The translations under genes were made by a program, and so were the position numbers. A DNA stretch of 64,000 bases from Carnobacterium sp. CP1. GTDB lineage: Bacteria > Bacillota > Bacilli > Lactobacillales > Carnobacteriaceae. The notes beneath the pieces were generated by a model, which did not search any database, had not been told where the DNA came from, and worked only from the letters and a program-made list of their open reading frames with translations. Positions within the stretch are counted from its first letter, which is position 1. Every line of letters starts with the position of its first letter. The stretch lies in assembly GCF_001483965.1 (NCBI RefSeq), contig NZ_CP010796.1, forward strand, positions 496,001 through 560,000. Reading direction: 5' to 3'. This document shows, piece by piece, positions 28,489-36,672 of this stretch.

Positions 28489-29391
28489 ATGCTATTGCTA
28501 GGATCACATGTATCAATGAATGGAAAGAAAATGCTTTTAGGTTCTGCTGAAGAAGCCGCAAGTTACAACGCCAGTACTTTTATGATTTATACTGGTGCGC
28601 CGCAAAATACGAGAAGAAAAGCCATCGAAGACATGAATATTGAAGCAGGAACAGCTTTTATGAAAGAAAAAGATTTATCTAATATCGTTGTTCATGCTCC
28701 TTACATTATTAATTTAGGGAATACTTTAAAACCTGAGAACTTTGCTTTTGGTGTTGAATTTTTGAGAGCAGAGATCGTTCGGGCAGAAGCTTTAGGAGCC
28801 AGACAAATCACAATGCATCCTGGAGCACATGTAGGGCAAGGTGCAGATGCAGCTATCGCTCAAATCATCAAAGGACTAAACGAAGTGCTCCACAAGGACC
28901 AACTTGCACAAATTGCTTTAGAAACTATGTCAGGAAAAGGAACCGAAATAGGGCGTACATTTGATGAGTTAGCAAAAATTATTGATGGTGTAACTTTAAA
29001 TGAAAAGTTGTCTATTACGATGGATACTTGTCACATTAATGATGCTGGATATAATGTAAAAGAAGATTTTGATGGCGTCTTGGAAGAATTCGATCGCATC
29101 ATTGGATTAGACCGGTTAAAAGTAGTTCATGTCAATGATTCAAAAAACAGTCAAGGAAGCCACAAAGACCGGCATGCCAATATCGGTTTCGGGACGATCG
29201 GCTTTGATGCATTAAATGCGGTCGTTCATCATTCTAAACTAGAAAATCTCCCTAAAATTTTAGAAACGCCTTATGTAGGAGAAGATAAGAAAGATAAAAA
29301 AGCCCCTTATGGGTATGAAATCAATATGTTGAAAAAACAAACCTTTAATCCGCATTTATTAGAAGATATTGCTAATCAAACCGGTTATTAA
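28489..29391 (+). CDS. nfo: Deoxyribonuclease IV (AP endonuclease IV)
   Basis: Nfo nicks DNA at abasic sites in base-excision repair, using a three-zinc centre. Zinc-ligand motifs are visible in order: GSHVSM at the N terminus, [62 protein letters not shown] and a late ILETP. At 300 aa it has normal length. It has its own promoter and a terminator. Confidence 0.96.
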   Translation: MLLLGSHVSMNGKKMLLGSAEEAASYNASTFMIYTGAPQNTRRKAIEDMNIEAGTAFMKEKDLSNIVVHAPYIINLGNTLKPENFAFGVEFLRAEIVRAEALGARQITMHPGAHVGQGADAAIAQIIKGLNEVLHKDQLAQIALETMSGKGTEIGRTFDELAKIIDGVTLNEKLSITMDTCHINDAGYNVKEDFDGVLEEFDRIIGLDRLKVVHVNDSKNSQGSHKDRHANIGFGTIGFDALNAVVHHSKLENLPKILETPYVGEDKKDKKAPYGYEINMLKKQTFNPHLLEDIANQTGY

Positions 29392-29397
29392 AGTTCT

Positions 29398-29443
29398 AAA
29401 AGAAGACCCGAGAGAAAAAACTTCTCTTGAGTCTTCTTTTTTT
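29398..29443 (+). terminator. nfo terminator
   Basis: AAAAGAAGAC..GAGAGAA pairs with TTCTCTT..GTCTTCTTTT, followed by more T. Confidence 0.85.
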
Positions 29444-29530
29444 AAAAACTCTTTTCACTTTATTTTCTAAACAGAAAAGTTTATGGCATACTTAAAAAAA
29501 GAGAAAAAAAAGGAAAGGAGGAGGAAAAAA

Positions 29531-31384
29531 ATGAAGAGAAAGATAGGCAGCAGCCTATTTCTATTACTGTTATTTTTCTGTTGGCCAGTCAAAGCAGCAG
29601 CGGCAGATTATTCTATTGAAGCCTATAAAGTAGACGTTTCGATTTTAGAAAATGGTACTGCAGTCTTTGACCATGCAATAACGTACGATTTTGATGGAGC
29701 TTTTAATGGTTTCTTGTACACTCTAGACTATGCTGGCTATCAGCAACCCACAGATATTGAAGTGACTGTAGCAGATGAAAATGGAAGAGAATCTCAGCCA
29801 TTTAAACTGAATTCTTCCCAATCACCTGGAACGTTTACATTGAGTGAAGGAATAGATTTCTTGAATTTCACAGTTTATCAACCAGGTAAAAATAGAGAAA
29901 AAACAGTTCATTATAAATATAAAGTTCCTGAAATGATTGTCAACTATCTTGATACAGCAGAGTTTAATCATAAAGTAATCGGTGGAGGTTGGGACGACAC
30001 ATTGGAAAATGTGGAAATCGTTATCCATTTGCCGCAAGCAGTAGCAGATAAAGAACTGAAGGCTTGGGCTCATGGGACATTGACTGGGTCTTTAGACATT
30101 AAAAATAATCAGACTGTACATTTAACGGTTGCCTCCAATCCAAGTCATCAGTTTATCGAAGCACATCTTGTCTTTCCGACATATGTAACACCGCTTAACC
30201 CCAATACAAAAGACCAAAAAGCTTTAGCATCCATTATGGCGCAGGAACAACAATTGGCAAATGAAGCCAACGCTAAAAGAATGCGTATTTTTTGGGTAGT
30301 TATTATCTTGAGTGTTTTATCCGTTGTAAGTTTGATTGGTGGAATGGTTTGGATAAGGATTTTAGCAAGAAAAGAAAAGCAAGAAGACATCTTTTTGCCA
30401 ACTCATCTTTATGAATTGCCGGCAGATATCACACCGGCTGTCATGTACAGTGCAACTAACAACCAGAAACCACGTCCAGTGGATTTAACGGCAACAATTA
30501 TGGATTTGGTTCGAAAAAAACAAATTTATTTGACAGAAATGAATAAAAAAGATAAAAAGGGAAAAGAAATAAAAGAATCAACTTTCCTGATTACCCGTCT
30601 TCCGCACTCCGACACACTTTCTTTGCTGCCACATGAGAGATATGCAATGAAGTGGCTTTTAAAAGTTATTGGAAATGGAAAAGAAGTTAGTTTGCAAACA
30701 ATTGAAGACTATGGCAAAAAAAATCCTGCAAAAGCTAAGAAATTTAACGAAGCTTATCAAAAATGGCAAGGTATGGTCAAAAATAAAGCAGATGAATTAG
30801 GTTATCTTTCTACTTACAATGCACGTGCTCTAGGAATCACCGTCTTAACAAGTGTATTATTGTTTGCAACAAGCCTGGCTGCCTTGATCGTCATGGGCGT
30901 GTCTGATGCTTTTTATGGTGGGCCACTAATTATTACCGTAGGTTGTTTTATCATCAGTCTTTTTCAATGGATTGGTGTCTTGCCACTCAGAACAACAGCA
31001 GGAAAACGAGCGGATAAAGAGTGGAAAGCCTTTAAGAAAATGTTGCAAGATGTCAGTAATTTGAATATGGCAGAAGTAGCTTCCCTGGTTTTATGGGACC
31101 ATTTTCTGGTTTATGCTATTTCTTTAGGAGTTTCCAAAAAAGTTATCAAAGCTTTAAAAATTCAATTTCCTAAAGAAGATATCGGTACAATGAATGTTGG
31201 CCATTATTATCTTTACGGCTCAACTTTTTCTTCCTCTGCATTTCAGACTAGTTTTGAAAGTAGTTTTAATCATGCTGTGGGTCATGCGATCAACAATGCA
31301 AGCAGCGGCAGCGGATCTGGCGGAGGATTCAGTAGCGGATCATCGGGCGGCGGCGGCGGAGGTTCCGGCGGCGGAGCTTTCTAA
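29531..31384 (+). CDS. DUF2207 membrane protein with glycine/serine-rich C terminus
   Basis: A 617-aa predicted envelope protein. It has a signal peptide (about 1-27), an extracytoplasmic DUF2207 beta-rich domain (about 30-230), a membrane segment (about 250-273), a cytoplasmic domain, two further membrane segments (about 434-484) and a C-terminal tail rich in Ser and Gly. Start at ATG 29531 is set by AAAGGAGGAGG; the in-frame ATG at 29483 would add a lysine/arginine-rich stretch ahead of the signal peptide, encoded by the ribosome-site region itself. LemA and TPM genes follow, a recurring association in Firmicutes. Function is unknown; an envelope role is inferred. Confidence 0.85.
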   Translation: MKRKIGSSLFLLLLFFCWPVKAAAADYSIEAYKVDVSILENGTAVFDHAITYDFDGAFNGFLYTLDYAGYQQPTDIEVTVADENGRESQPFKLNSSQSPGTFTLSEGIDFLNFTVYQPGKNREKTVHYKYKVPEMIVNYLDTAEFNHKVIGGGWDDTLENVEIVIHLPQAVADKELKAWAHGTLTGSLDIKNNQTVHLTVASNPSHQFIEAHLVFPTYVTPLNPNTKDQKALASIMAQEQQLANEANAKRMRIFWVVIILSVLSVVSLIGGMVWIRILARKEKQEDIFLPTHLYELPADITPAVMYSATNNQKPRPVDLTATIMDLVRKKQIYLTEMNKKDKKGKEIKESTFLITRLPHSDTLSLLPHERYAMKWLLKVIGNGKEVSLQTIEDYGKKNPAKAKKFNEAYQKWQGMVKNKADELGYLSTYNARALGITVLTSVLLFATSLAALIVMGVSDAFYGGPLIITVGCFIISLFQWIGVLPLRTTAGKRADKEWKAFKKMLQDVSNLNMAEVASLVLWDHFLVYAISLGVSKKVIKALKIQFPKEDIGTMNVGHYYLYGSTFSSSAFQTSFESSFNHAVGHAINNASSGSGSGGGFSSGSSGGGGGGSGGGAF

Positions 31385-31415
31385 ACCGATGAAACAGTAA
31401 AATAATTTTTTTCCT

Positions 31416-31460
31416 ACTTAAGTCTCATACCTTTTTATTTGTTTTGAGGTAAACTTAAGT
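31416..31460. promoter_or_regulatory. Paired ACTTAAGT palindromes upstream of lemA
   Basis: Two identical 8-bp palindromes at 31416-31423 and 31453-31460, starts 37 bp apart. The second is directly followed by a TATGAT that may be a -10 box (31461-31466). Symmetric ACT-N2-AGT sites resemble those described for VraR/LiaR-type envelope-stress regulators; that link is speculative. Confidence 0.4.
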
Positions 31461-31535
31461 TATGATGAGGTAGAGTAAAATGATATTTATTCGCTAATAC
31501 ACTCATAAATAGTCAACAGAAAGAAGGAATAGAAG

Positions 31536-32102
31536 ATGAAAAAAAGTGTTAAAATAATCATAGGTGTTGTCATCGCGTTACTTATTTTAGTCGTTCCGTT
31601 TGTCAGTTCGTATAACGGTTTGATACAAGAAGAAAGTAATGTAGACGTAGCTTGGTCACAAGTGGAATCTCAGTTGCAGCGTCGGAACGACTTGATTCCT
31701 AACTTGGTTAACTCCGTTAAAGGCGCAATGAATCAAGAACAAGCTGTTTTTGGAGATATTGCTGATGCACGTGCTCAGTTAGGCGGGGCTGATACTGTAG
31801 AAGAAAAAATCGATGCTAACAACGAAATGAGTTCAGCTTTATCAAGATTGTTAGTTGTCGTAGAGAATTATCCTGAACTAAAGTCTAATGAAAATGTTAC
31901 AGCTTTGATGGACGAACTAGCTGGAACTGAAAACCGAGTTGCCGTTGAAAGACAACGCTACAATGAAGCCGTTCAAGGATACAATAATCGTGTTAGACGC
32001 TTCCCGGGTTCAATCATCGCAAGTATGACCGGATTTGAAAAGAAACCTTATTTTAAAGCTGTAGAGGGCGCTGAGACAGCTCCTGAAGTAAACTTTGATT
32101 AA
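31536..32102 (+). CDS. lemA: LemA family protein
   Basis: An 188-aa protein with one N-terminal membrane anchor (about 5-24) followed by a long helical bundle. The LemA hallmark EESNVDVAWSQVESQLQRR and NDLIPNLVNSVKG lie right after the anchor (about 32-64), and LLVVVENYPELKSNENV later (about 108-124). LemA proteins are envelope-associated and often sit beside TPM-domain and DUF2207 proteins, as here; the molecular role is not established. AGAAGGAATAG precedes the ATG. Confidence 0.93.
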   Translation: MKKSVKIIIGVVIALLILVVPFVSSYNGLIQEESNVDVAWSQVESQLQRRNDLIPNLVNSVKGAMNQEQAVFGDIADARAQLGGADTVEEKIDANNEMSSALSRLLVVVENYPELKSNENVTALMDELAGTENRVAVERQRYNEAVQGYNNRVRRFPGSIIASMTGFEKKPYFKAVEGAETAPEVNFD

Positions 32103-32135
32103 TCAACGAATATTTTTATTAAAGGAGGAACATGT

Positions 32136-32966
32136 GTGAAAAGAATCTGGAAAAGCAGCCTGATTTTTCGCTTTGTGATTGCGTGCGGCCTAATGTTTCT
32201 TTACTTCACTCCGCTTAACGTCCACGCAGCTCCTAATTACCCAGATCCTTCTACTGAATTCTATGTGTATGATGAAGCTGATCTTCTTTCTCCTGAGACC
32301 GAAAAGTTGATTATAGATGTGAACAAACATTATGAGGATACTACTGAACAACCTCAAGTCGTAGTAGCGACAGTCGATAGTCTAGAAGGCGTATCAATTG
32401 ATGAGTATGCGGTAGAGTTATTCGAAAAATGGGGTATAGGTGGAAAGAAATTAGATAATGGCGTATTGGTTTTAATGTCTGCTCAAGAACGTGAAATTCG
32501 GTTTGAAGTTGGATATGGCTTAGAAGGGGCACTAACAGACAGTGGCACAGGAGCTATCTTAGATCGAAATATTGAAGACTTAAAAAACAATCAGTTCGAT
32601 ACAGCTTTAAAAAATATATTTACTGAAACAGCTATCAAAGTAAATAAAGAATACCAATTCGACAATGATGTGATTTTTTCGGGACATCAAGTTGATGAGT
32701 CACAATACGATGATGGCGGAACAAGTTTTTCTCCTGTTATTATCATTTTAATCGTTTTCTTTTTTGCAAGTAGTTTTTTTGGTGGCGGTGGCGGCAAAGG
32801 CGGTCCCGGTGGACGACGTTCTAGCAGCATCTTGCCTTTCCTTATCGGCATGTCCGCTGGAGGAAGCAACCGCGGTGGTTTCGGTGGCGGTGGCGGCTTT
32901 GGAGGAGGCGGCGGCTTCGGCGGCGGAGGTAGATCCGGCGGAGGCGGCTCAAGCCGAGGATTCTAA
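32136..32966 (+). CDS. TPM-domain membrane protein (YgcG-like) with glycine-rich tail
   Basis: A 276-aa protein with a signal peptide (about 1-32), a TPM domain (about 40-170, with WGIGGKKLDNGVLVL and RFEVGYGLEGALTD), a membrane segment (about 200-217) and a glycine/serine-rich C-terminal tail. TPM proteins are implicated in membrane-complex assembly or repair (for example photosystem II repair in plants); in bacteria they travel with LemA. The start is GTG 32136, set by AAAGGAGG seven bases upstream; the nearby ATG at 32132 is in another, very short frame. A terminator ends the cluster. Confidence 0.87.
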   Translation: MKRIWKSSLIFRFVIACGLMFLYFTPLNVHAAPNYPDPSTEFYVYDEADLLSPETEKLIIDVNKHYEDTTEQPQVVVATVDSLEGVSIDEYAVELFEKWGIGGKKLDNGVLVLMSAQEREIRFEVGYGLEGALTDSGTGAILDRNIEDLKNNQFDTALKNIFTETAIKVNKEYQFDNDVIFSGHQVDESQYDDGGTSFSPVIIILIVFFFASSFFGGGGGKGGPGGRRSSSILPFLIGMSAGGSNRGGFGGGGGFGGGGGFGGGGRSGGGGSSRGF

Positions 32967-33003
32967 TACTAACTTTAAATATCAGAAACAATGACTAAAC
33001 ATC

Positions 33004-33045
33004 AAAAGACACCAGCTCTCATAACGAGGGTTGGTGTCTTTTTTA
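33004..33045. terminator. Terminator after the DUF2207-LemA-TPM cluster
   Basis: AAAAGACACCA..CTC pairs with GAG..TGGTGTCTTTT, followed by T's. The A-rich left flank lets it act for the convergent minus-strand gene too. Confidence 0.85.
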
Positions 33046-33060
33046 GCATAGCATTAAGGA

Positions 33061-33891
33061 TCAGAAATCCTGTTTGTTGTGATTAATCTCTAAGGTGTTA
33101 ACGATAATAGCAGCTGTTTCCTCAATAGATTTAGTAGCAACGTTGATTACCAGACAACCCAATTTTTCATACAATTCTTTAGCGAAAGCCAGTTCTTCGT
33201 CAATCCGGTCGATTCTTGAGTAAGCTGTTTCAGGATTTAATCCATAAGCAATCATTCGCTCGCGCCGAATAGAGTTTAAAATTTTTCGGTCATTGGTTAA
33301 CCCAACTATTTTTTTAGGGTCAACTTGCCACAATAAATCAGGAATGTGAGCTTCCGGAACGAGTGGAAGATTGGCCACTTTATAGTTTTGGTTGGCTAAA
33401 AACATACTCAAAGGTGTCTTTGAAGTTCTTGAAATTCCCAAAATCACAATATCTGCTTCCAAAAAACCATTAGGATCACGACCGTCGTCATACTTTACAG
33501 CAAATTCAATTGCGCTGATGCGATTAAAGTAACTGTCATCTAACTGATGTAAGGCTCCTGGTTTTTTTAAAGCTTGCTGATGAGAACGATGCTCAATTTC
33601 TTGCACAACCGGATTTAAGATATCGAAACAAAATAACTTGTGCTCTTGACAGAATTTAGCTACAATGTCGTTTAAATTATTGGAGATAAGCGTATGAAGA
33701 ATTAAAGCATTATCTTTATGTGCTTTTTCCAATATTGATACTAGTGTATCTTCTCCTCGAATAAAAGGATAAGCAGATACATTTGCATTAACTTCTGGAA
33801 ATTGAGCCATTGCTGCTCTACCTAATGTATTAGCAGTTCCACCAACAGAGTCCGAAATGATATAGATATTGATTTCTTCATTTTCCGTCAT
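33061..33891 (-). CDS. Pyruvate, phosphate dikinase regulatory protein (DUF299 kinase/phosphorylase)
   Basis: Proteins of this family inactivate and reactivate PPDK (or PEP synthase) by ADP-dependent phosphorylation and Pi-dependent dephosphorylation of an active-site threonine. The 276-aa product has the family P-loop GISRTSKT (152-159) and the N-terminal IYIISDSVGGTA segment. The target dikinase is not in this window. AGAGGGG precedes the ATG, and a TATAAT on the minus strand (33967-33972) is a probable -10 box. It is the only minus-strand gene besides the amidase and is divergent from the Zur-like gene. Confidence 0.93.
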   Translation of the reverse strand: MTENEEINIYIISDSVGGTANTLGRAAMAQFPEVNANVSAYPFIRGEDTLVSILEKAHKDNALILHTLISNNLNDIVAKFCQEHKLFCFDILNPVVQEIEHRSHQQALKKPGALHQLDDSYFNRISAIEFAVKYDDGRDPNGFLEADIVILGISRTSKTPLSMFLANQNYKVANLPLVPEAHIPDLLWQVDPKKIVGLTNDRKILNSIRRERMIAYGLNPETAYSRIDRIDEELAFAKELYEKLGCLVINVATKSIEETAAIIVNTLEINHNKQDF

Positions 33892-34021
33892 TTTTCCCCT
33901 CTTTTCTGAACGATACAGCTAACGGTAAAAACCAATTGCGTTACGTTCTGAATATCCGTCACATTCATTATACCTGACTTGTTAACAGAAAAACAGCGGG
34001 AACCAAGAGAGAACAGCTGCC

Positions 34022-34051
34022 TTGCTTAATATCTTTAAAATGCGTTATAAT
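34022..34051 (+). promoter_or_regulatory. Promoter of the Zur-like gene
   Basis: TTGCTT (34022-34027), 18 bases, perfect TATAAT (34046-34051). Confidence 0.6.
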
Positions 34052-34094
34052 AGACGATAATCAGTGAATGATTTAAAGGAGACGAAGAATAGAT

Positions 34095-34523
34095 ATGACT
34101 GCTGTTGAAAAAGCTATTGAAACATTGAAAAAAAACGGATATAAATATACTGATAAACGTGAACAAATACTGTCCATTTTTGCAAATGAAAATCGTTATC
34201 TGCCTGCTAAAGATGTGCACGTCCTCTTAAAAGAAAGTTATCCTACAATCAGTTATGATACCATTTATCGTAATCTTTATACTTTTGTCGGTTTAGACGT
34301 GCTCGAAGAAACAGAATTAAATGGTGAGAAAATGTTCCGCTTTGGATGTATGCATGAAGGTCACCACCATCACTTTATTTGTACAACATGTGGAATGACA
34401 AAAAATATTGAAATGTGTCCTATGAATTTTTTTGAAGAACAATTGACGGGTTGCGAAATTGATTCTCATCGCTTTGAGATTTTTGGGAAATGCGAAAAAT
34501 GTTCGAAAAAGAGGCCTAAATAA
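34095..34523 (+). CDS. Fur-family repressor, probably Zur (zinc uptake regulator)
   Basis: The 142-aa protein has the Fur winged helix with recognition helix TISYDTIYRNL (51-61) and a C-terminal dimerisation domain. Structural zinc cysteines C96, C99, C133 and C136 are all present, and a histidine cluster (HEGHHHHF, 87-94) supplies regulatory-site ligands. The YPTISYDTIYRNL form and the HHHHFIC stretch fit Zur-type members better than PerR, but the metal cannot be fixed from sequence alone. AAAGGAGAC precedes the ATG. A weak hairpin (34532-34557) with a T-run follows. Confidence 0.83.
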   Translation: MTAVEKAIETLKKNGYKYTDKREQILSIFANENRYLPAKDVHVLLKESYPTISYDTIYRNLYTFVGLDVLEETELNGEKMFRFGCMHEGHHHHFICTTCGMTKNIEMCPMNFFEEQLTGCEIDSHRFEIFGKCEKCSKKRPK

Positions 34524-34531
34524 AAATTTCC

Positions 34532-34558
34532 AGCATTTTATTCATAAAAGTGTTTTTC
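34532..34558 (+). terminator. Weak terminator after the Zur-like gene
   Basis: CATTTTAT pairs imperfectly with ATAAAAGTG and is followed by TTTTTCTCTTTTT. A second palindrome, AACGTTTT/AAAACGTT at about 34611-34631, lies downstream without a good T-run. Confidence 0.5.
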
Positions 34559-34664
34559 TCTTTTTAGAGCTTGCTAATCGTTATTTACCGTGATTTGTCA
34601 TAGCTATCCCAACGTTTTTTTCTAAAACGTTTCACTGTTTTTCGAATAAAAAACAAATACCTTA

Positions 34665-34693
34665 TTGACGTAAAAAAATACATTCGATATAAT
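34665..34693 (+). promoter_or_regulatory. rpsU promoter
   Basis: TTGACG (34665-34670), 17 bases, perfect TATAAT (34688-34693). The ~85-base leader that follows contains a hairpin, TTATTT-ATACAA against TTGTAT-AAGAAATAA (about 34709-34746), just before the ribosome site. Confidence 0.8.
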
Positions 34694-34783
34694 AAAGAAG
34701 GACAGTTCTTATTTATACAAGTTTCTTTATTTTGTATAAGAAATAACGGTTACTTTTACAAGCACGGAGGGAGGGAATTTACT

Positions 34784-34957
34784 ATGTCAAAAACAGTTAT
34801 TAAGAAAAATGAATCTCTTGATGATGCTCTTCGTCGCTTCAAACGCACCGTTTCAAAAACTGGTACTTTGCAAGAAGCCCGTAAACGCGAATTCTACGAA
34901 AAACCAAGTGTGAAACGTAAGAAGAAATCTGAGGCGGCTAGAAAACGTAAGTTCTAA
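34784..34957 (+). CDS. rpsU: 30S ribosomal protein S21
   Basis: A 57-aa, very basic protein beginning [16 protein letters not shown] and ending AARKRKF, the normal form of S21, which sits on the 30S platform near the 16S 3' end and helps initiation. Positions 10-35 carry the conserved [17 protein letters not shown] segment. A GGAGGGAGGG ribosome site precedes the ATG. It has its own strong promoter and is followed by yqeY, a conserved pairing in Firmicutes. Confidence 0.97.
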   Translation: MSKTVIKKNESLDDALRRFKRTVSKTGTLQEARKREFYEKPSVKRKKKSEAARKRKF

Positions 34958-34992
34958 TCAGATAACGCAGAAGAATTGAGGGTGAGAAAGTC

Positions 34993-35436
34993 TTGTCACT
35001 TCTAACAACCATAAATCAAGATGTCAAAACAGCCATGAAAGCTAAAGATAAAGAAACTTTAGGTGTCCTGCGCATGTTAAAAGCTGCATTACAAAACGAA
35101 CAAATTAAAACAGGTAATGAATTGAGTGAGGATGAAGAACTAACAGTTCTTTCTCGCGAAATGAAACAACGTCGTGAATCTCTTGTTGAATTTCAAAATG
35201 CCAATCGCGAAGATTTGGTTGAACAGACACAAAGAGCCATCACTTTAGTTGAAAAATATTTACCTCAACAGTTTACTGAAGAAGAACTAAAAGCGATTGT
35301 TACAGAAGCCATAGCGAAAGTGAATGCTACATCCATGAAAGACTTCGGTAAAGTTATGGGTGCTGTTATGCCTTTAACCAAAGGTAAAGCAGACGGAAAT
35401 GAAATCAATCGTCTAGTTAAAGAACAGTTAAACTAA
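34993..35436 (+). CDS. yqeY: GatB/YqeY domain protein
   Basis: A 147-aa helical protein whose family resembles the tail domain of the GatB amidotransferase subunit; it probably binds tRNA, but its role is unproven. Typical segments are VLRMLKAALQNEQIKTG (about 24-40) and the C-terminal DFGKVMGAVMPLTKGKADG. The start is TTG at 34993, set by GAGGGTGAG upstream. It follows rpsU and ends in a terminator. Confidence 0.92.
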   Translation: MSLLTTINQDVKTAMKAKDKETLGVLRMLKAALQNEQIKTGNELSEDEELTVLSREMKQRRESLVEFQNANREDLVEQTQRAITLVEKYLPQQFTEEELKAIVTEAIAKVNATSMKDFGKVMGAVMPLTKGKADGNEINRLVKEQLN

Positions 35437-35442
35437 TTCGAT

Positions 35443-35484
35443 AGATAAAAGCAAAGGATACGTCCTTGGCTTTTATCTTTTTTT
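35443..35484 (+). terminator. rpsU-yqeY terminator
   Basis: GATAAAAGC.AAGGA pairs with TCCTT.GCTTTTATC, followed by TTTTTTT. Confidence 0.9.
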
Positions 35485-35641
35485 ATGTAAAAAAATGATA
35501 AAAAGAAACCAAAACACGCAGAAGCAGTTTAATTATGCTAAAATAAGAATACGCTTTAAGAACAGCAGTTAATCCTCTGTTTAAACATAAAACAAGTTAT
35601 TATTTTGATAAATAAACTCACAATGAAGGAGTGTCGGTTGT

Positions 35642-36640
35642 TTGACCAAGTTAACGAACGAAACCTATGATTTTCAATTGAAAAATCCTGATAGTGCGGG
35701 TGCTTTATTTGGCGCTCAAGACAAACACTTGAAATTGCTTGAAGAGTCAATGGAAGTGGTCATCAATAGCCGAGGTGATCGAGTAGAAATCATTGGCACT
35801 GAAAAACAAGCTAATTTAACGGAAAAAATTTTGACCCAATTACAGGAATTATTCGAACGTGGCATCCGTATCAGTCAAACCGATGTCGTTACCGCAATCA
35901 AGATGGCTCAAAACGGTACCTTAAATTATTTTATCAGTATGTACGAAGAAGAAATTGGAAAAGACTTTACTGGAAAGCCTATTCGTGCTAAAAATTTTGG
36001 CCAAAGAGAATACGTTCAATCAGTAAAAAAACACGATATCGTTTTTGGTATCGGACCTGCTGGAACAGGTAAAACTTATTTGGCCGTAGTGATGGCTATT
36101 GCTGCTTTGAAAAAAGGGGAAGTTAAAAAAATTATTTTAACTCGTCCAGCCGTTGAAGCTGGTGAAAATTTAGGCTTTTTACCCGGTGATTTGAAAGAAA
36201 AAGTCGATCCTTATTTGAGACCAATCTACGATGCGCTTTATAGCCTTTTTGGTATAGAACATACGGCACGTTTGATGGATCGTGGAGTCATTGAAATTGC
36301 TCCACTCGCTTATATGCGCGGTCGGACGTTAGATGATGCTTTTGTCATTTTAGATGAAGCTCAAAATACAACAATCTCTCAAATGAAAATGTTTTTAACT
36401 CGTTTAGGTTTTGGGTCTAAGATGATCATCAATGGTGATGTCACACAAATTGATTTGCCAAGAGGAGCCCAAAGCGGGTTGATCCATGCTGAAAAAATTT
36501 TACGCAATGTTAAAAACATTGATTTTGTTTACTTTGATTCAAAAGATGTTGTAAGACACCCCGTAGTGGCAAGTATTATCGAAGCTTACAGTGCAGAAAA
36601 GGAAGAAGCTTTATTAAGCCAAAAAGATTCAACAGAATAA
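35642..36640 (+). CDS. phoH: PhoH-like ATPase
   Basis: A cytoplasmic P-loop ATPase/putative RNA helicase; the family's function is not settled, though it sits beside ybeY and era in ribosome-related operons. Walker A GPAGTGKTYLAV is near residue 140 and Walker B VILDEAQNT near 237, with an N-terminal KH-like region. At 332 aa it has normal length. The start is TTG 35642; AAGGAG is ten bases upstream and no alternative start exists in that frame nearby. It is the first gene of the phoH-pgpH-ybeY-dgkA-cdd-era-recO run. Confidence 0.94.
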   Translation: MTKLTNETYDFQLKNPDSAGALFGAQDKHLKLLEESMEVVINSRGDRVEIIGTEKQANLTEKILTQLQELFERGIRISQTDVVTAIKMAQNGTLNYFISMYEEEIGKDFTGKPIRAKNFGQREYVQSVKKHDIVFGIGPAGTGKTYLAVVMAIAALKKGEVKKIILTRPAVEAGENLGFLPGDLKEKVDPYLRPIYDALYSLFGIEHTARLMDRGVIEIAPLAYMRGRTLDDAFVILDEAQNTTISQMKMFLTRLGFGSKMIINGDVTQIDLPRGAQSGLIHAEKILRNVKNIDFVYFDSKDVVRHPVVASIIEAYSAEKEEALLSQKDSTE

Positions 36641-36672
36641 CCGGTGAATAATTTGAGCTAGGATGTGAATAA

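Noticed and set aside
32132-32165. ATG start just upstream of the TPM gene
   Set aside because: It is in a different frame and stops after about ten codons; the GTG at 32136 has correct ribosome-site spacing.
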